From Peredibacter starrii (GTDB lineage: Bacteria; Bdellovibrionota; Bacteriovoracia; Bacteriovoracales; Bacteriovoracaceae): DNA of 64,000 nt. Location: the NCBI RefSeq assembly GCF_034259205.1, contig NZ_CP139487.1, forward strand, positions 1,612,001 to 1,676,000, written 5' to 3'. Shown piece after piece: positions 41,378-49,593 of this stretch. Made by a program: the position numbers and the translations under genes. Numbering within the stretch: position 1 is the first letter of the stretch; every line of letters begins with the position of its first letter. Below the pieces are notes generated by a model. The model made no database searches. It was not told where the DNA came from and was given only the letters and a program-made list of their open reading frames with translations.

Positions 41378-42268
41378 ATGGACGAGTTACAAAGGCAAAT
41401 GCACTTTGCCCAATTGTTTTGTAAAGAAGGCACCAAATATCTACTTAATTCAGATGTAAATTCAGATCATTTGTATTGTGCAGTTGTATTTCTCCAAACT
41501 TCATTTGAGCTTTTAGTTCGTAATCAGCATTTGAATAAGTCAGGACCTGGTATCTCAAACACAAAAAAGGACGCAATCTTAAAAGGCAGTCTGAAAGAAC
41601 TCCGAGATGAAATATTAAAAGACCATGGTGATACCCAGTCTCATGAACTTGTCTTTTCTTCATTGCATAAGCTTCGAAATAAAATCCTTCATGAAGGGAA
41701 CTCACTTAATTCTCAGATTCCTGATCTCGTGGCCAATACATGTCTGCTGCTGATTTATGGATTTTCCAGTGTCTTGAAGTATCACAATCACCAGTCTGAT
41801 TCCCGTCCATCAATCCTCAAGAAGTTTCTTGGTGAAGACCTGTTCTTGAAACTGATTAATTTTGAGGTCTATAAAGAAAAGATTCAAGAATCTTTGGATA
41901 ATGAGGACTCTTTGACCTCATGTGCTTTTTGTTCTCAACAAACCGTGGTGGCAAATTCTGGAAATGATTCTTACGATTGTCATCTTTGTGGATTCGAGCT
42001 TTTGGATTTTGTAGGTTCATATTGTGAATGTCCTAATTGCAAGGAACCTGAGGGATTTCTTTACGAGAAATTAAATCCGGGAATCTATGGTCAATCTAAT
42101 GGAAAATGTTGGAATTGTGATCTCATATCAGAGTTGATTCAATGTGAATGGTGTGGAGAGAAATATTTTATTTCGAACGAGTCAGAGGAGCTTCTCTCGA
42201 AGCTTGAACTCAATTTCTCTAAAACAAATACACCTAAATGTCCTGCATGTTTTGAATTAGATGCATAA
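41378..42268 (+). CDS. HEPN-like protein with C-terminal zinc ribbons
   Basis: The 297-residue protein has a helical N-terminal part (about 1-140) with SSLHKLRNKILHEGNS, which contains an RNxxxH motif of the HEPN superfamily (R100, N101, H105), many members of which are RNases or toxin/antiphage effectors. The C-terminal third holds at least six CxxC pairs (CAFC, CHLC, CECPNC, CWNC, CEWC, CPAC), likely zinc ribbons that bind nucleic acid or protein. The start at 41378 has GGA 8 nt upstream; a GGA-poor ATG at 41366 would overlap the preceding gene. No antitoxin partner is evident. This is a good candidate for an unnamed RNA-targeting protein. Confidence 0.6.
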   Translation: MDELQRQMHFAQLFCKEGTKYLLNSDVNSDHLYCAVVFLQTSFELLVRNQHLNKSGPGISNTKKDAILKGSLKELRDEILKDHGDTQSHELVFSSLHKLRNKILHEGNSLNSQIPDLVANTCLLLIYGFSSVLKYHNHQSDSRPSILKKFLGEDLFLKLINFEVYKEKIQESLDNEDSLTSCAFCSQQTVVANSGNDSYDCHLCGFELLDFVGSYCECPNCKEPEGFLYEKLNPGIYGQSNGKCWNCDLISELIQCEWCGEKYFISNESEELLSKLELNFSKTNTPKCPACFELDA

Positions 42269-43230
42269 GTTTAAGGGCAATTTATTTTGTTCACAGTAAT
42301 CATTCAGAATAAAATTTGAGACCTCTCCGATACCGGAATTGTGAATTCTTGACTCAGACATCAATTGAATCTCTGGAGTGATTGAGTATCGATCAAAATA
42401 AACGCGATTCTTGAGATCAAGTGAGGTCGAGGCGCAGTTTTTTTCATTACACCATTCATAAAATGACATTTGCTTTTCACCGTTAAACGGAATGAAACGC
42501 ATTTTATCTAGTACGCCAATTGCTGTCGGTACTCGAATGTCCGGCATGGCATACATGGTGTATTGAAGGTAAGTTTGTTCATAAGACACAAACTTTTTCA
42601 TGAACGCCGACGGTGATGCTTCTTGATGAGCTGATTTTAAAAGGCGAACGAGCTGATCATAACGAAAAGAGATGAGACCGGGAAACCGGTAATTCTCTTC
42701 GTCCTTAAGGAGTTCGTTGACGTAAGTTGGTCCGCAATGCGAACGGGCGGCAAGGCTCCAAGAAAGAACTTTATAAAGATCAAGGCTATGAGACATAAGT
42801 CTTCGTGAAAGAGTAATTGGGAAGGTCCTAACTGCTGACCCCAGAAGCTCCCCGGAAATAAGCGATCGATCCAAAACCCCTAATTCTACCCCGGGTGGTT
42901 TTCCCAGTAGTGATACCTCACAAGCCGTCCTAAGTGATGAGAGGCATTACCATAAACGTAACTCATAAGAGTGGTTGAGGAGTCTTGACTGGTTTTGAAG
43001 AGTTCCATATAGCTCAAAGTAACCAGCTGATTTTTGAGAATGTCTTTTTCAAGACCTGATACGTGAGAAGCAAGGACAAGGCCGTCGATTCGATTGGCCA
43101 TGAGATCAAACCAAAAAGAAACACGTTTGGTTTCAGGAGCTTTGCAACTAATGGAACTTAAATCTGGCAATATATGGGTGGCCCCGAAGGCCCAAGCGGA
43201 AAGGAAGAAGATAAAAAAAAATTTAAACAT
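42257..43230 (-). pseudogene. Secreted protein split by a frameshift
   Basis: Two adjacent frames look like one gene. The first (to about 42886) has a signal peptide (MFKFFFIFFLSAWAFG) and ends at HPG-stop; the second carries on in another frame with VELGVLDRSLISGELLGS and ends in NLCI at 42257. A one-base deletion in a run of C (GGGG on the coding strand, 42889-42892) explains the break, and inserting one G restores a continuous ~323-residue protein. It may be an inactivated gene, a programmed frameshift or a sequencing error. Residues such as CGPTYVNELL, SRRLMSHSLDLY and EWCNEKNCAS show no family I recognise. Confidence 0.55.
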
Positions 43231-43289
43231 AAGTCATCATGATTCACTTTCCAGGAAGAGAAAAGTCATGACAGGTTTTGTGATTTTTT

Positions 43290-43318
43290 TTGCTCAAAAT
43301 GAACTCTAATAGTAAGAT
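43290..43318 (+). promoter_or_regulatory. Candidate promoter of the hemolysin III gene
   Basis: TTGCTC (43290-43295) and TAAGAT (43313-43318) are 17 nt apart. The ATG at 43326 lies 7 nt after the hexamer and lacks a ribosome binding site, as expected for a leaderless mRNA. Confidence 0.45.
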
Positions 43319-43325
43319 ATTCGAT

Positions 43326-43964
43326 ATGAGTACCGGCCTAAAAAAACCTCTTCTACGTGGACATATACATCAGGAATCTTTCTTCTGCTCACTGGGCGCT
43401 TGTTCCATGTTGGTGGCAAAAGCATCAAATTCAAATTCACTCATCGCGAGTCTGGCCTATTCAGGTTGCTTGATCGCTCTCTTTGGTATTAGTGCTCTTT
43501 ATCATCGTCCGAACTGGGATGAAAGAAGACGTGCGCTTCTGCGTCGGATTGATCACTCGGCGATCTTTCTTCTGATTGCTGGATGCTTTACTCCGGTCTG
43601 TCTTTTGGCCTTGCCGGAGTCTGTTGGTCTAAAGCTTCTTGCCATTGTTTATGTGGCGGTCTTATTTGGAATTGTGAAATGTATCTTTTGGACAAATGCT
43701 CCTAAGTGGCTTTCATGCATTCTTTACGGTTGTGTCTTGTTCTTGTTCGTTCCGTATCTAAAAGAATTCAATCAGGGTCTGGGCCTTTTCAACATGGTCC
43801 TTATCTGGCTGGGTTGTATTGTCTATTCGATTGGTGCTGCTTTTTATGCTTTCAAGCGTCCTAATTTTTTTCCGGACGTGTTTGGACATCATGAGCTCTT
43901 TCATGCTTTCACGGTAGTAGGAGCGGTCCTGCATTTCATCGTGATGTATCGATTGATTACTTGA
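43326..43964 (+). CDS. Hemolysin III / PAQR-family membrane protein
   Basis: The 212-residue protein matches the Hly-III/PAQR family: an N-terminal GHIHQESFF, a helix with GISALYHRPNWDE, RIDHSAIFLLIAGCFTPV and a late FGHHELFHAFTVVGAVLHF carrying the paired histidines that bind metal in PAQR proteins. About seven helices are predicted. Bacterial members are linked to membrane lipid or hemolytic roles; their reaction is not settled. The start at 43326 is supported by the promoter-like layout; a start at 43299 is also in frame. Confidence 0.82.
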   Translation: MSTGLKKPLLRGHIHQESFFCSLGACSMLVAKASNSNSLIASLAYSGCLIALFGISALYHRPNWDERRRALLRRIDHSAIFLLIAGCFTPVCLLALPESVGLKLLAIVYVAVLFGIVKCIFWTNAPKWLSCILYGCVLFLFVPYLKEFNQGLGLFNMVLIWLGCIVYSIGAAFYAFKRPNFFPDVFGHHELFHAFTVVGAVLHFIVMYRLIT

Positions 43965-44856
43965 TATAACTTTTTAAAATTTCTTCAAGCCATTCCATAA
44001 AGACTCGCACTCTTCGGGCCATGTTTCTTCTTTGAGGGTAGATGAGCGATATTGGCATGGGTTCGGCCTTGAGTTTGGGCAGAACCTCGACCAGTGACTT
44101 GTCCTTCAAATACATCGCTGCACCGACGAGTGGAACCTGAATAATCCCAAGACCTGCCAGACAAGCAGAGGTGTAGGCATCAATGCTATTGACGGTGATG
44201 ACACCCTTCATTTTGAGGGAAGTATATTTCTCGCCGTTAAAGTACTCAAATCCATCCGGGCGACTACCGAAGTTTGAAACGTAGTGAACCAAAAGATGCT
44301 TATTCAGATCTTCTAACTTTTTAGGTATGCCATACTTTTTTATATAGGCAGGTGAGACACAATTAATCATGGAGTAGTTTCCGAGCCGTTTTGCTACGAG
44401 TCCCGAGTCAGTTAATGTTCCGACCCTTACGACACAGTCAAACCCCTCACGAATAAGATCGACTTTTCTATCAGTACTACTTAGTTCAATTTCAATATCA
44501 GGGTGAAGTTTAAAAAACTCAGGCAGTTTCGGAACAACCACGTTTTTAGCGAGGCTGGTTGGCATATCAATCCGGATTCTTCCTGAAACACTTACCTCGC
44601 CAGATTGAAACATCGTTTCTACATCATCCATGTCGGACAACAAATCTTTGCAGCGCTCATAGAAAGTCATCCCGTCCTGTGTGACTGTAACTTTGCGGGT
44701 AGTGCGATGAAGTAGTTGAGTTCCCAGGAGAGTCTCAAGACGTTGAACATAAGTAGAAATGCTTGCCTTTGGCATGTTGAGAGACTCGGCCGCTTTGGTG
44801 AAACTTTCTGTTTCTGCCACTCTGACAAAGATCTTCATCATATCCAGCTTGTTCAT
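43957..44856 (-). CDS. LysR-family transcriptional regulator
   Basis: The 299-residue protein has the LysR HTH in the first 60 residues (FVRVAETESFTKAAESLNMPKASISTYVQRLE) and a C-terminal periplasmic-binding-like effector domain (GRIRIDMPTSLAKNVVVPKLPEF, LGIIQVPL). It is divergent from an SDR gene with a dyad in between, so it probably controls that gene and itself. The effector is unknown. Confidence 0.88.
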   Translation of the reverse strand: MNKLDMMKIFVRVAETESFTKAAESLNMPKASISTYVQRLETLLGTQLLHRTTRKVTVTQDGMTFYERCKDLLSDMDDVETMFQSGEVSVSGRIRIDMPTSLAKNVVVPKLPEFFKLHPDIEIELSSTDRKVDLIREGFDCVVRVGTLTDSGLVAKRLGNYSMINCVSPAYIKKYGIPKKLEDLNKHLLVHYVSNFGSRPDGFEYFNGEKYTSLKMKGVITVNSIDAYTSACLAGLGIIQVPLVGAAMYLKDKSLVEVLPKLKAEPMPISLIYPQRRNMARRVRVFMEWLEEILKSYIK

Positions 44857-44872
44857 CTGTTACCTCTAGAAT

Positions 44873-44891
44873 TGTTCGTAAATCATGAACA
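44873..44891. promoter_or_regulatory. Candidate LysR operator
   Basis: TGTTC (44873-44877) and GAACA (44887-44891) form an inverted repeat around a 9-nt centre, close to the T-N11-A type of LysR sites, in the 110-nt gap between the LysR gene and the divergent SDR gene. Confidence 0.45.
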
Positions 44892-44966
44892 GTGAATGCA
44901 TTTTATCGGTATTTATCTGTTTTTGTCATTGCAATAAAATGAGCTTAAGAAAACAAGGAGATCTAT

Positions 44967-45719
44967 ATGAAAATCGCAATTGTAACTGGTGGAAGTCGAG
45001 GTTTGGGACGTAATGCCGCTATCAAACTTGCTGAAAGAGGAACTGATGTCATTCTTACTTATCGTAGTCAGGAAGGGGAGGCCCAGGAAGTAGTGGCCCA
45101 GATTAAAAGTTTGGGAAGAAAGGCAGTGGCCTTGCAACTTGATACTTCGAAAACGAACACCTTTGGAGATTTTGCTTCTGAGGTCAAAGATGCGCTTAAA
45201 ACCAACTGGCAGACGGATAAGTTTGATTACCTTTTGAATAACGCAGGAATTGGGATCAATGCTCCGATTATGGAGACAACTGAAGAGCAGTTTGACTCTC
45301 TCATGAATATTCATTTGAAAGGCGTTTTCTTTCTTACACAAAAACTTCTTCCTATGATGAATGATGGGGGAAGAATTCTGAACGTTTCTTCAGGGCTTGC
45401 TCGTTTTGCTCTTCCTGGTTACTCGGTTTATGGAGCTTTAAAAGGCGCGATTGAAGTCTTGACTCGATATATGGCAAAAGAACTCGGCCCACGAAGAATT
45501 GCTGTGAATGTCATCGCTCCAGGTGCGATTGAGACTGACTTTGGTGGCGGTAAAGTAAGAGACAATAAAGATATGAATGCTTGGGTCGCTTCTCAAACTG
45601 CTCTTGGAAGAGCTGGACTTCCAGACGATATCGGACGAGCAATGTCACTGCTTCTTTCTGAAGATGCCGGTTGGATTAATGCTCAGAGAGTGGAGGCCTC
45701 AGGCGGAATGCTGCTTTAG
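44967..45719 (+). CDS. Short-chain dehydrogenase/reductase
   Basis: The 250-residue oxidoreductase has the SDR Rossmann motif TGGSRGLGRNAA, NNAG (LLNNAGIGIN), the catalytic Ser in NVSSGLA and YSVYGALKG (Y-x-x-x-K). It uses NAD(P)H on an unknown alcohol or ketone. A strong AAGGAG precedes the start. It is divergent from LysR, which probably induces it with its substrate. Confidence 0.88.
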   Translation: MKIAIVTGGSRGLGRNAAIKLAERGTDVILTYRSQEGEAQEVVAQIKSLGRKAVALQLDTSKTNTFGDFASEVKDALKTNWQTDKFDYLLNNAGIGINAPIMETTEEQFDSLMNIHLKGVFFLTQKLLPMMNDGGRILNVSSGLARFALPGYSVYGALKGAIEVLTRYMAKELGPRRIAVNVIAPGAIETDFGGGKVRDNKDMNAWVASQTALGRAGLPDDIGRAMSLLLSEDAGWINAQRVEASGGMLL

Positions 45720-45873
45720 TGCAAAATTGGGTTGTTGCGGTGGATATTGTTCTAAATATGGATCAATGATTCCCGTTACTGGCCCCTCTTAATTCATCTC
45801 TTTCGGGTCTATATTCATATTCAACAAAGGGCCACAAGGTCCATATTGAATAGAACAGGCACAAGGAGTATTT

Positions 45874-46410
45874 ATGAAAAGTCTTTATAACATTGATCCA
45901 TCTCACAGTTCGGCAAACTTCTCTGTGAAGCACATGATGATTGCAAAAGTTCATGGGGGTTTTGAGAAAATCTCAGGAAAATTTGCTTACGACCCTCAGA
46001 ATCTAAATGAGAGTTCAGTTGAAGCGGCGATCGAAGTTGCTTCCATTAACACTCGCGATGCTCAAAGAGATGCTCACTTAAGAAGTGCTGATTTCTTTGA
46101 AGTGGAAAAATATCCTCTGATGACCTTCAAGTCGACTGAGTTTAAGCAAGATGGAAATAACAATCTTTTAGTAACAGGTGACCTGACAATTCGTGATGTG
46201 ACGAAGAAGGTGACACTGATTGTGGATGAGCAATCAGGTGAGCATAAAGACCCATGGGGAAATCTTCGTATTGGTCTATCGGCCAGAACCAAGGTCAACC
46301 GTAAAGACTTTGGTCTCAGCTGGAACGCGGCCCTGGAGGCAGGTGGAGTTCTGGTAGGGGACGAGATTACAATCGGTCTGGATGTCCAATTCATCAAAGA
46401 AGTTAAATAA
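45874..46410 (+). CDS. YceI-like protein without signal peptide
   Basis: The 178-residue protein has the YceI pattern (YNIDPSHSSANFSVKHMMIAKVHGGF, DAQRDAHLRSADFFEVEKYPLMTF, TKVNRKDFGLSWN) but starts directly with no signal peptide, so it should stay in the cytoplasm, unlike the exported YceI at 18099-18674. Members bind polyprenyl lipids. A strong AAGGAG site precedes the start. A Rho-independent terminator follows. Confidence 0.85.
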   Translation: MKSLYNIDPSHSSANFSVKHMMIAKVHGGFEKISGKFAYDPQNLNESSVEAAIEVASINTRDAQRDAHLRSADFFEVEKYPLMTFKSTEFKQDGNNNLLVTGDLTIRDVTKKVTLIVDEQSGEHKDPWGNLRIGLSARTKVNRKDFGLSWNAALEAGGVLVGDEITIGLDVQFIKEVK

Positions 46411-46416
46411 TCTTAT

Positions 46417-46445
46417 GGCCCTGCTTTAAGCGGGGCCTTTTTTTT
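46417..46445 (+). terminator. Rho-independent terminator after yceI-like gene
   Basis: An 8-bp stem (GGCCCTGC, 46417-46424, with GCGGGGCC, 46430-46437, including one G-T pair) with a 5-nt loop is followed by T8. It lies just after the YceI stop codon and before the PLOD-like gene. Confidence 0.88.
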
Positions 46446-46549
46446 ATGACTTAAGTCAGATTTCATTCTTAAGATTTACCCGAACGAAAAATGCCTATTT
46501 CTTTTTTTCGGCCATATTTTAAAATTAGAGAAAATTAACTGGGGTATTT

Positions 46550-47818
46550 ATGGGTACAAATCCGAAAGTAGACATCTGTTTTTTCATTTACAACAATCGC
46601 TCTGACCGTTGTATGAAGTTTCTTGAGACCCTGGATTATCCAAAAGAGCTTTTGAACATAACTGTCTACAGTGATCGGGAAATTACTCACAACTTTAAGC
46701 ACATTAAAACCTCTGAAAAAGAGGCCTATAACCACATTCAGATTGAAAGTACGGGCGATTATATCTGGACCATCAATGCAGACTATATCATACAGAACCG
46801 CTCGGTATTGAACGAGCTTCTGAAGGCGCAAAAAGATATCGTATCAGGGCTTTTAGTGAAACCTTCTTCAGTCTTTTCAAATTTCTGGGGAAAACTTTCA
46901 AGCACTGGTTGGTATGAGCGTTCAGACGATTACCTGGACATCGTTAATCGTGAAAAGAAAGGTGTCTTCAGTGTTCCTTATGTGACCGGCAATATTCTTT
47001 TCAAGGCCGAGGCCTTTAAGCGTAATCCAGATTTGATGCGCGAATATCATGACTACGACACGGACATGAACCTTTGTCACAATCTTCGCGATAATAACGA
47101 GAAGATGTATATCGTGAACACTGACTTGTTCGGATACATCGAAGAAACAAACATCACGAAAGACTATCTTCCGCTTGCGCCATTTACTGAAGAGACCGCG
47201 CTTCACAAAGATTTTCTGGCCTTCCTTCAGGCCTTCCAGAAAGAGGGCACAAGTGCCAAGACCGGTATCTTTAAATCTCTTGGTCCAGATATCTGGCAAT
47301 TTCCAATTTTCACGGAAGAGTTCTGTGACCACTTGATTGCCATGGCCGAGAAGAAGAATGAATGGTCGGCCGGTGCCTATACTAAAAAAGGTCAAATTGA
47401 TGAACGTATTGGGGCGGTTGAAAATCACCCGACTCAAGATATTCACATGAAACAACTTGGTCTTCATGATTTCTGGCTCAATAAGGTTGTTAACACTTAT
47501 TTTAAATCCGTTCTTTCATATCTGTATAAGTATCAGACCAAAGGTTACAATATCGCTTTCATGGTGAAATACAGTGAGGACGGACAAACGAAACTAGATC
47601 CGCACCACGATGCTTCTGCTTATACAACGAACATTGCATTGAATACATATGGTAAAGACTATACTGGTGGTGGATGTAACTTCATTCACAAGAACATTGA
47701 ATGTATTGGAAATCTAAAAGGGCATTTGATCATGCACCCTGGACGTATCACTCACTATCATGAGGCCTATCCGGTTAAGACCGGCACGCGCTATATTCTG
47801 GTTTCTTTCAATAACTAA
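46550..47818 (+). CDS. Procollagen-lysine dioxygenase (PLOD)-like protein
   Basis: The 422-residue protein aligns by eye with two of the three domains of animal lysyl hydroxylases. Residues about 1-235 match the central accessory GT-A-like domain (SNFWGKLSSTGWYERSDDYLDIV, GVFSVPYVTGN). Residues about 240-422 match the hydroxylase domain: DIHMKQLGL, GYNIAFMVKYS, DPHHDASAYTTNIALN, GGGCNFIH and HPGRITHYHEAYP-x-x-x-GTRYILVSF. Fe(II) ligands H352, D354, H404 and the 2-oxoglutarate Arg R414 are all present with the animal spacing. The N-terminal glycosyltransferase domain of PLOD is absent. It is cytoplasmic, starts behind GGGG, and has its own terminators on both sides. Its substrate is unknown. 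Confidence 0.85.
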   Translation: MGTNPKVDICFFIYNNRSDRCMKFLETLDYPKELLNITVYSDREITHNFKHIKTSEKEAYNHIQIESTGDYIWTINADYIIQNRSVLNELLKAQKDIVSGLLVKPSSVFSNFWGKLSSTGWYERSDDYLDIVNREKKGVFSVPYVTGNILFKAEAFKRNPDLMREYHDYDTDMNLCHNLRDNNEKMYIVNTDLFGYIEETNITKDYLPLAPFTEETALHKDFLAFLQAFQKEGTSAKTGIFKSLGPDIWQFPIFTEEFCDHLIAMAEKKNEWSAGAYTKKGQIDERIGAVENHPTQDIHMKQLGLHDFWLNKVVNTYFKSVLSYLYKYQTKGYNIAFMVKYSEDGQTKLDPHHDASAYTTNIALNTYGKDYTGGGCNFIHKNIECIGNLKGHLIMHPGRITHYHEAYPVKTGTRYILVSFNN

Positions 47819-47825
47819 TCTATCA

Positions 47826-47866
47826 GCACTTCATAACTCGATATGAGTTATGAAGTGCCATTTTTT
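47826..47866 (+). terminator. Strong Rho-independent terminator after the PLOD-like gene
   Basis: A perfect 14-bp stem (47826-47839 with 47845-47858) with a 5-nt GATAT loop is followed by CCA and T8. It is the longest perfect hairpin noticed in the window and ends the PLOD-like transcript; its A/T-rich flank can also serve the convergent lipoprotein gene. Confidence 0.92.
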
Positions 47867-48655
47867 TTAATTACGTGTGCGAGTACGAGTTGGGACAGTG
47901 TTTGTGGTTTCGGTTCCTGGAGCAATGTCTGTAGGCAATTCAGGAACTTTCCAGAGGATACCACATGCTATTGGAAGTGATTCGTGAACGCTGCTGTCAC
48001 CCTCAAGTCCCATCACTGTTGCCGGAAGTTTTAAATCTTTGTGGACCCCTTGAATTAAAACTACGCGACCTGGAAAGGTAAGACCATCGTTCTCTCCAAG
48101 CTTAATGATATTGTCAGTAGGGTCTGTGTCTGGTGCTTTAAGATCAGCAAACATGCGCTCAAAGCTTGCTGACTGTTCATAGTAGTACATTCCCTTGGTG
48201 GCGTCACCGGTTGGGTACTGACCACTACCACCAGTTTGAGAGTCCAGGCTTCCATCTAGTGGAATCGAAATCTGTCCAATGGCAATCATGGCCTCACGCA
48301 TATCGATATAAGCGTCTTTATTCAAATCATCATTCACATTAGGGCAGCGTCGACCGGTATAAACGGCCTGAGCGTGTTCAACGTTTTTTGGCCCGTATTT
48401 TAGGCCCACCATCGCTTTGAAAGAATCTCCGTCTCTGACTAAGGCGGCCTTACCGACTTGTTTAAAATGAAGATTGTAGTTTAAAGGATACATCTCTGCG
48501 ACGTAGGCGCCGTTAATGTTAGAGCCGTCGGCCTGAATGGTTTCATTCTGTGTGAATCCCGCTTCCGTGTTGGATGGGCCGGAATCAGAACTGCCACAAG
48601 AGGCAAGAAGACAAAGGGACGCAATGGACAGGGTAGATTTTAAGAATGAGTTCAT
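47867..48655 (-). CDS. Lipoprotein, unknown function
   Basis: The 262-residue protein has a lipobox signal (LCLLASCGSS) and a mature domain with NKDAYIDMREAMIAIG, SIPLDGSLDSQ, and a threonine/arginine-rich tail (TVPTRTRTRN). The start at 48655 follows AGGAA and precedes the signal peptide; an upstream start at 48724 would add a long N-terminus. An Asp-rich NDDLNKDAYID segment resembles a calcium-binding loop. No family is recognised. Confidence 0.7.
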   Translation of the reverse strand: MNSFLKSTLSIASLCLLASCGSSDSGPSNTEAGFTQNETIQADGSNINGAYVAEMYPLNYNLHFKQVGKAALVRDGDSFKAMVGLKYGPKNVEHAQAVYTGRRCPNVNDDLNKDAYIDMREAMIAIGQISIPLDGSLDSQTGGSGQYPTGDATKGMYYYEQSASFERMFADLKAPDTDPTDNIIKLGENDGLTFPGRVVLIQGVHKDLKLPATVMGLEGDSSVHESLPIACGILWKVPELPTDIAPGTETTNTVPTRTRTRN

Positions 48656-48784
48656 TTTGTTCCTCGCTAAAAGGTTGAGTACAAAAAAACAACTCATAAT
48701 AAAATGTAAAAATTCTTTGTCCACTTAAGGAGAGTCTTAAGAATGATTCAGGATGCAGTCAGAAAATATTAAAGCGGTGAGGGA

Positions 48785-49201
48785 CTACTTGTTTCGCGTC
48801 CAAATATCAGTGATTTTCTTGGCCAGTTCTTCGTCTTTCCAGGGTTTGATCATGTAGTCATTGGCACCGGCCTGAACGCATTCCAGCACTACTTCTAGTT
48901 CGTCTTGTGAAGTGAGAAGCATAATTGGAAGTTTGGCAAAGCCGTCAACATCACGCACTTGGCGGATAAGATCAATGCCCTTACCAGTAGGCATATTAAA
49001 GTCTGTGATCACGAATTGAATTTGATTTGGCTTCGCGAAGTTTTCCTGGATGATTTTGAATCCTTCATTCCCACCTGGGGCCTGAATGATCTTAGTCACA
49101 CCAAGTTTTTTCAATGAGGCAGATAGCATCACACGAATGCTAGGAAAGTCATCGACGATTAAAAATTGTAGATTACTTATTTCAGGCGAAAGAGCCTTCA
49201 T
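48785..49201 (-). CDS. CheY-like response regulator
   Basis: The 138-residue single receiver domain has the acidic pair DD17-18 (LIVDDFPS), phosphoacceptor D67 (VITDFNMP), the LLTSQ Ser/Thr switch and K (MIKPW). No output domain follows. It is the last gene of the FecR-LysM-receiver operon and probably receives phosphate from the CheA-like kinase encoded at 53124-55673. It resembles the receiver at 55645-56064. Confidence 0.88.
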   Translation of the reverse strand: MKALSPEISNLQFLIVDDFPSIRVMLSASLKKLGVTKIIQAPGGNEGFKIIQENFAKPNQIQFVITDFNMPTGKGIDLIRQVRDVDGFAKLPIMLLTSQDELEVVLECVQAGANDYMIKPWKDEELAKKITDIWTRNK

Positions 49202-49203
49202 TA

Positions 49204-49593
49204 CTATCCCTTAAATGTAAACTCGATATCTTCCAAGTCATCTTTGGCACTTTCAAATCGAGTTAAAACTTCTTTAAGTTGATTTTCGTCTTTAAGCACC
49301 ACAAGATCAAGATTAACTTCCCTAATTTTTTTTGCTGCATCGTCAGAAATAATCGGCTTTCCCTTGAGGAAAAGGACGTTCAATGTCTTGAATGGCCATT
49401 TATTAGTCTTGAGGAAGCTATAGGCCTTCTTTGAGTCTGTAAAACAGATCATGACTTGGCCCATTTGTTTTCCTGCTTGATCGATCTCTTCAGCGTTAAG
49501 AGTAGGGATCGACGCATAGTCAAAACGTTCGATTTTTTCCTTGATCGATTCAGTCAGTTCAGGTGCAGTGTCTACTAAGAATGCAATTTTCAT
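49204..49593 (-). CDS. Receiver-like protein without phosphorylation motif
   Basis: The 129-residue protein has alternating beta-alpha segments like a receiver (AFLVDTAPELTES, MICFTDSKKAYSFL, LVVLKDENQLKEVLTRF) but lacks the acidic phosphorylation triad in its usual places, so it may be a degenerate or pseudo-receiver. It lies between a LysM lipoprotein and a true CheY and overlaps the former by 4 nt. It may bind a partner rather than take phosphate. Confidence 0.55.
   Translation of the reverse strand: MKIAFLVDTAPELTESIKEKIERFDYASIPTLNAEEIDQAGKQMGQVMICFTDSKKAYSFLKTNKWPFKTLNVLFLKGKPIISDDAAKKIREVNLDLVVLKDENQLKEVLTRFESAKDDLEDIEFTFKG

Noticed and set aside
42257-42874. Separate gene starting at TTG 42874
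   Set aside because: No ribosome binding site or signal peptide; the sequence reads on from the upstream frame as one protein if a base is added.
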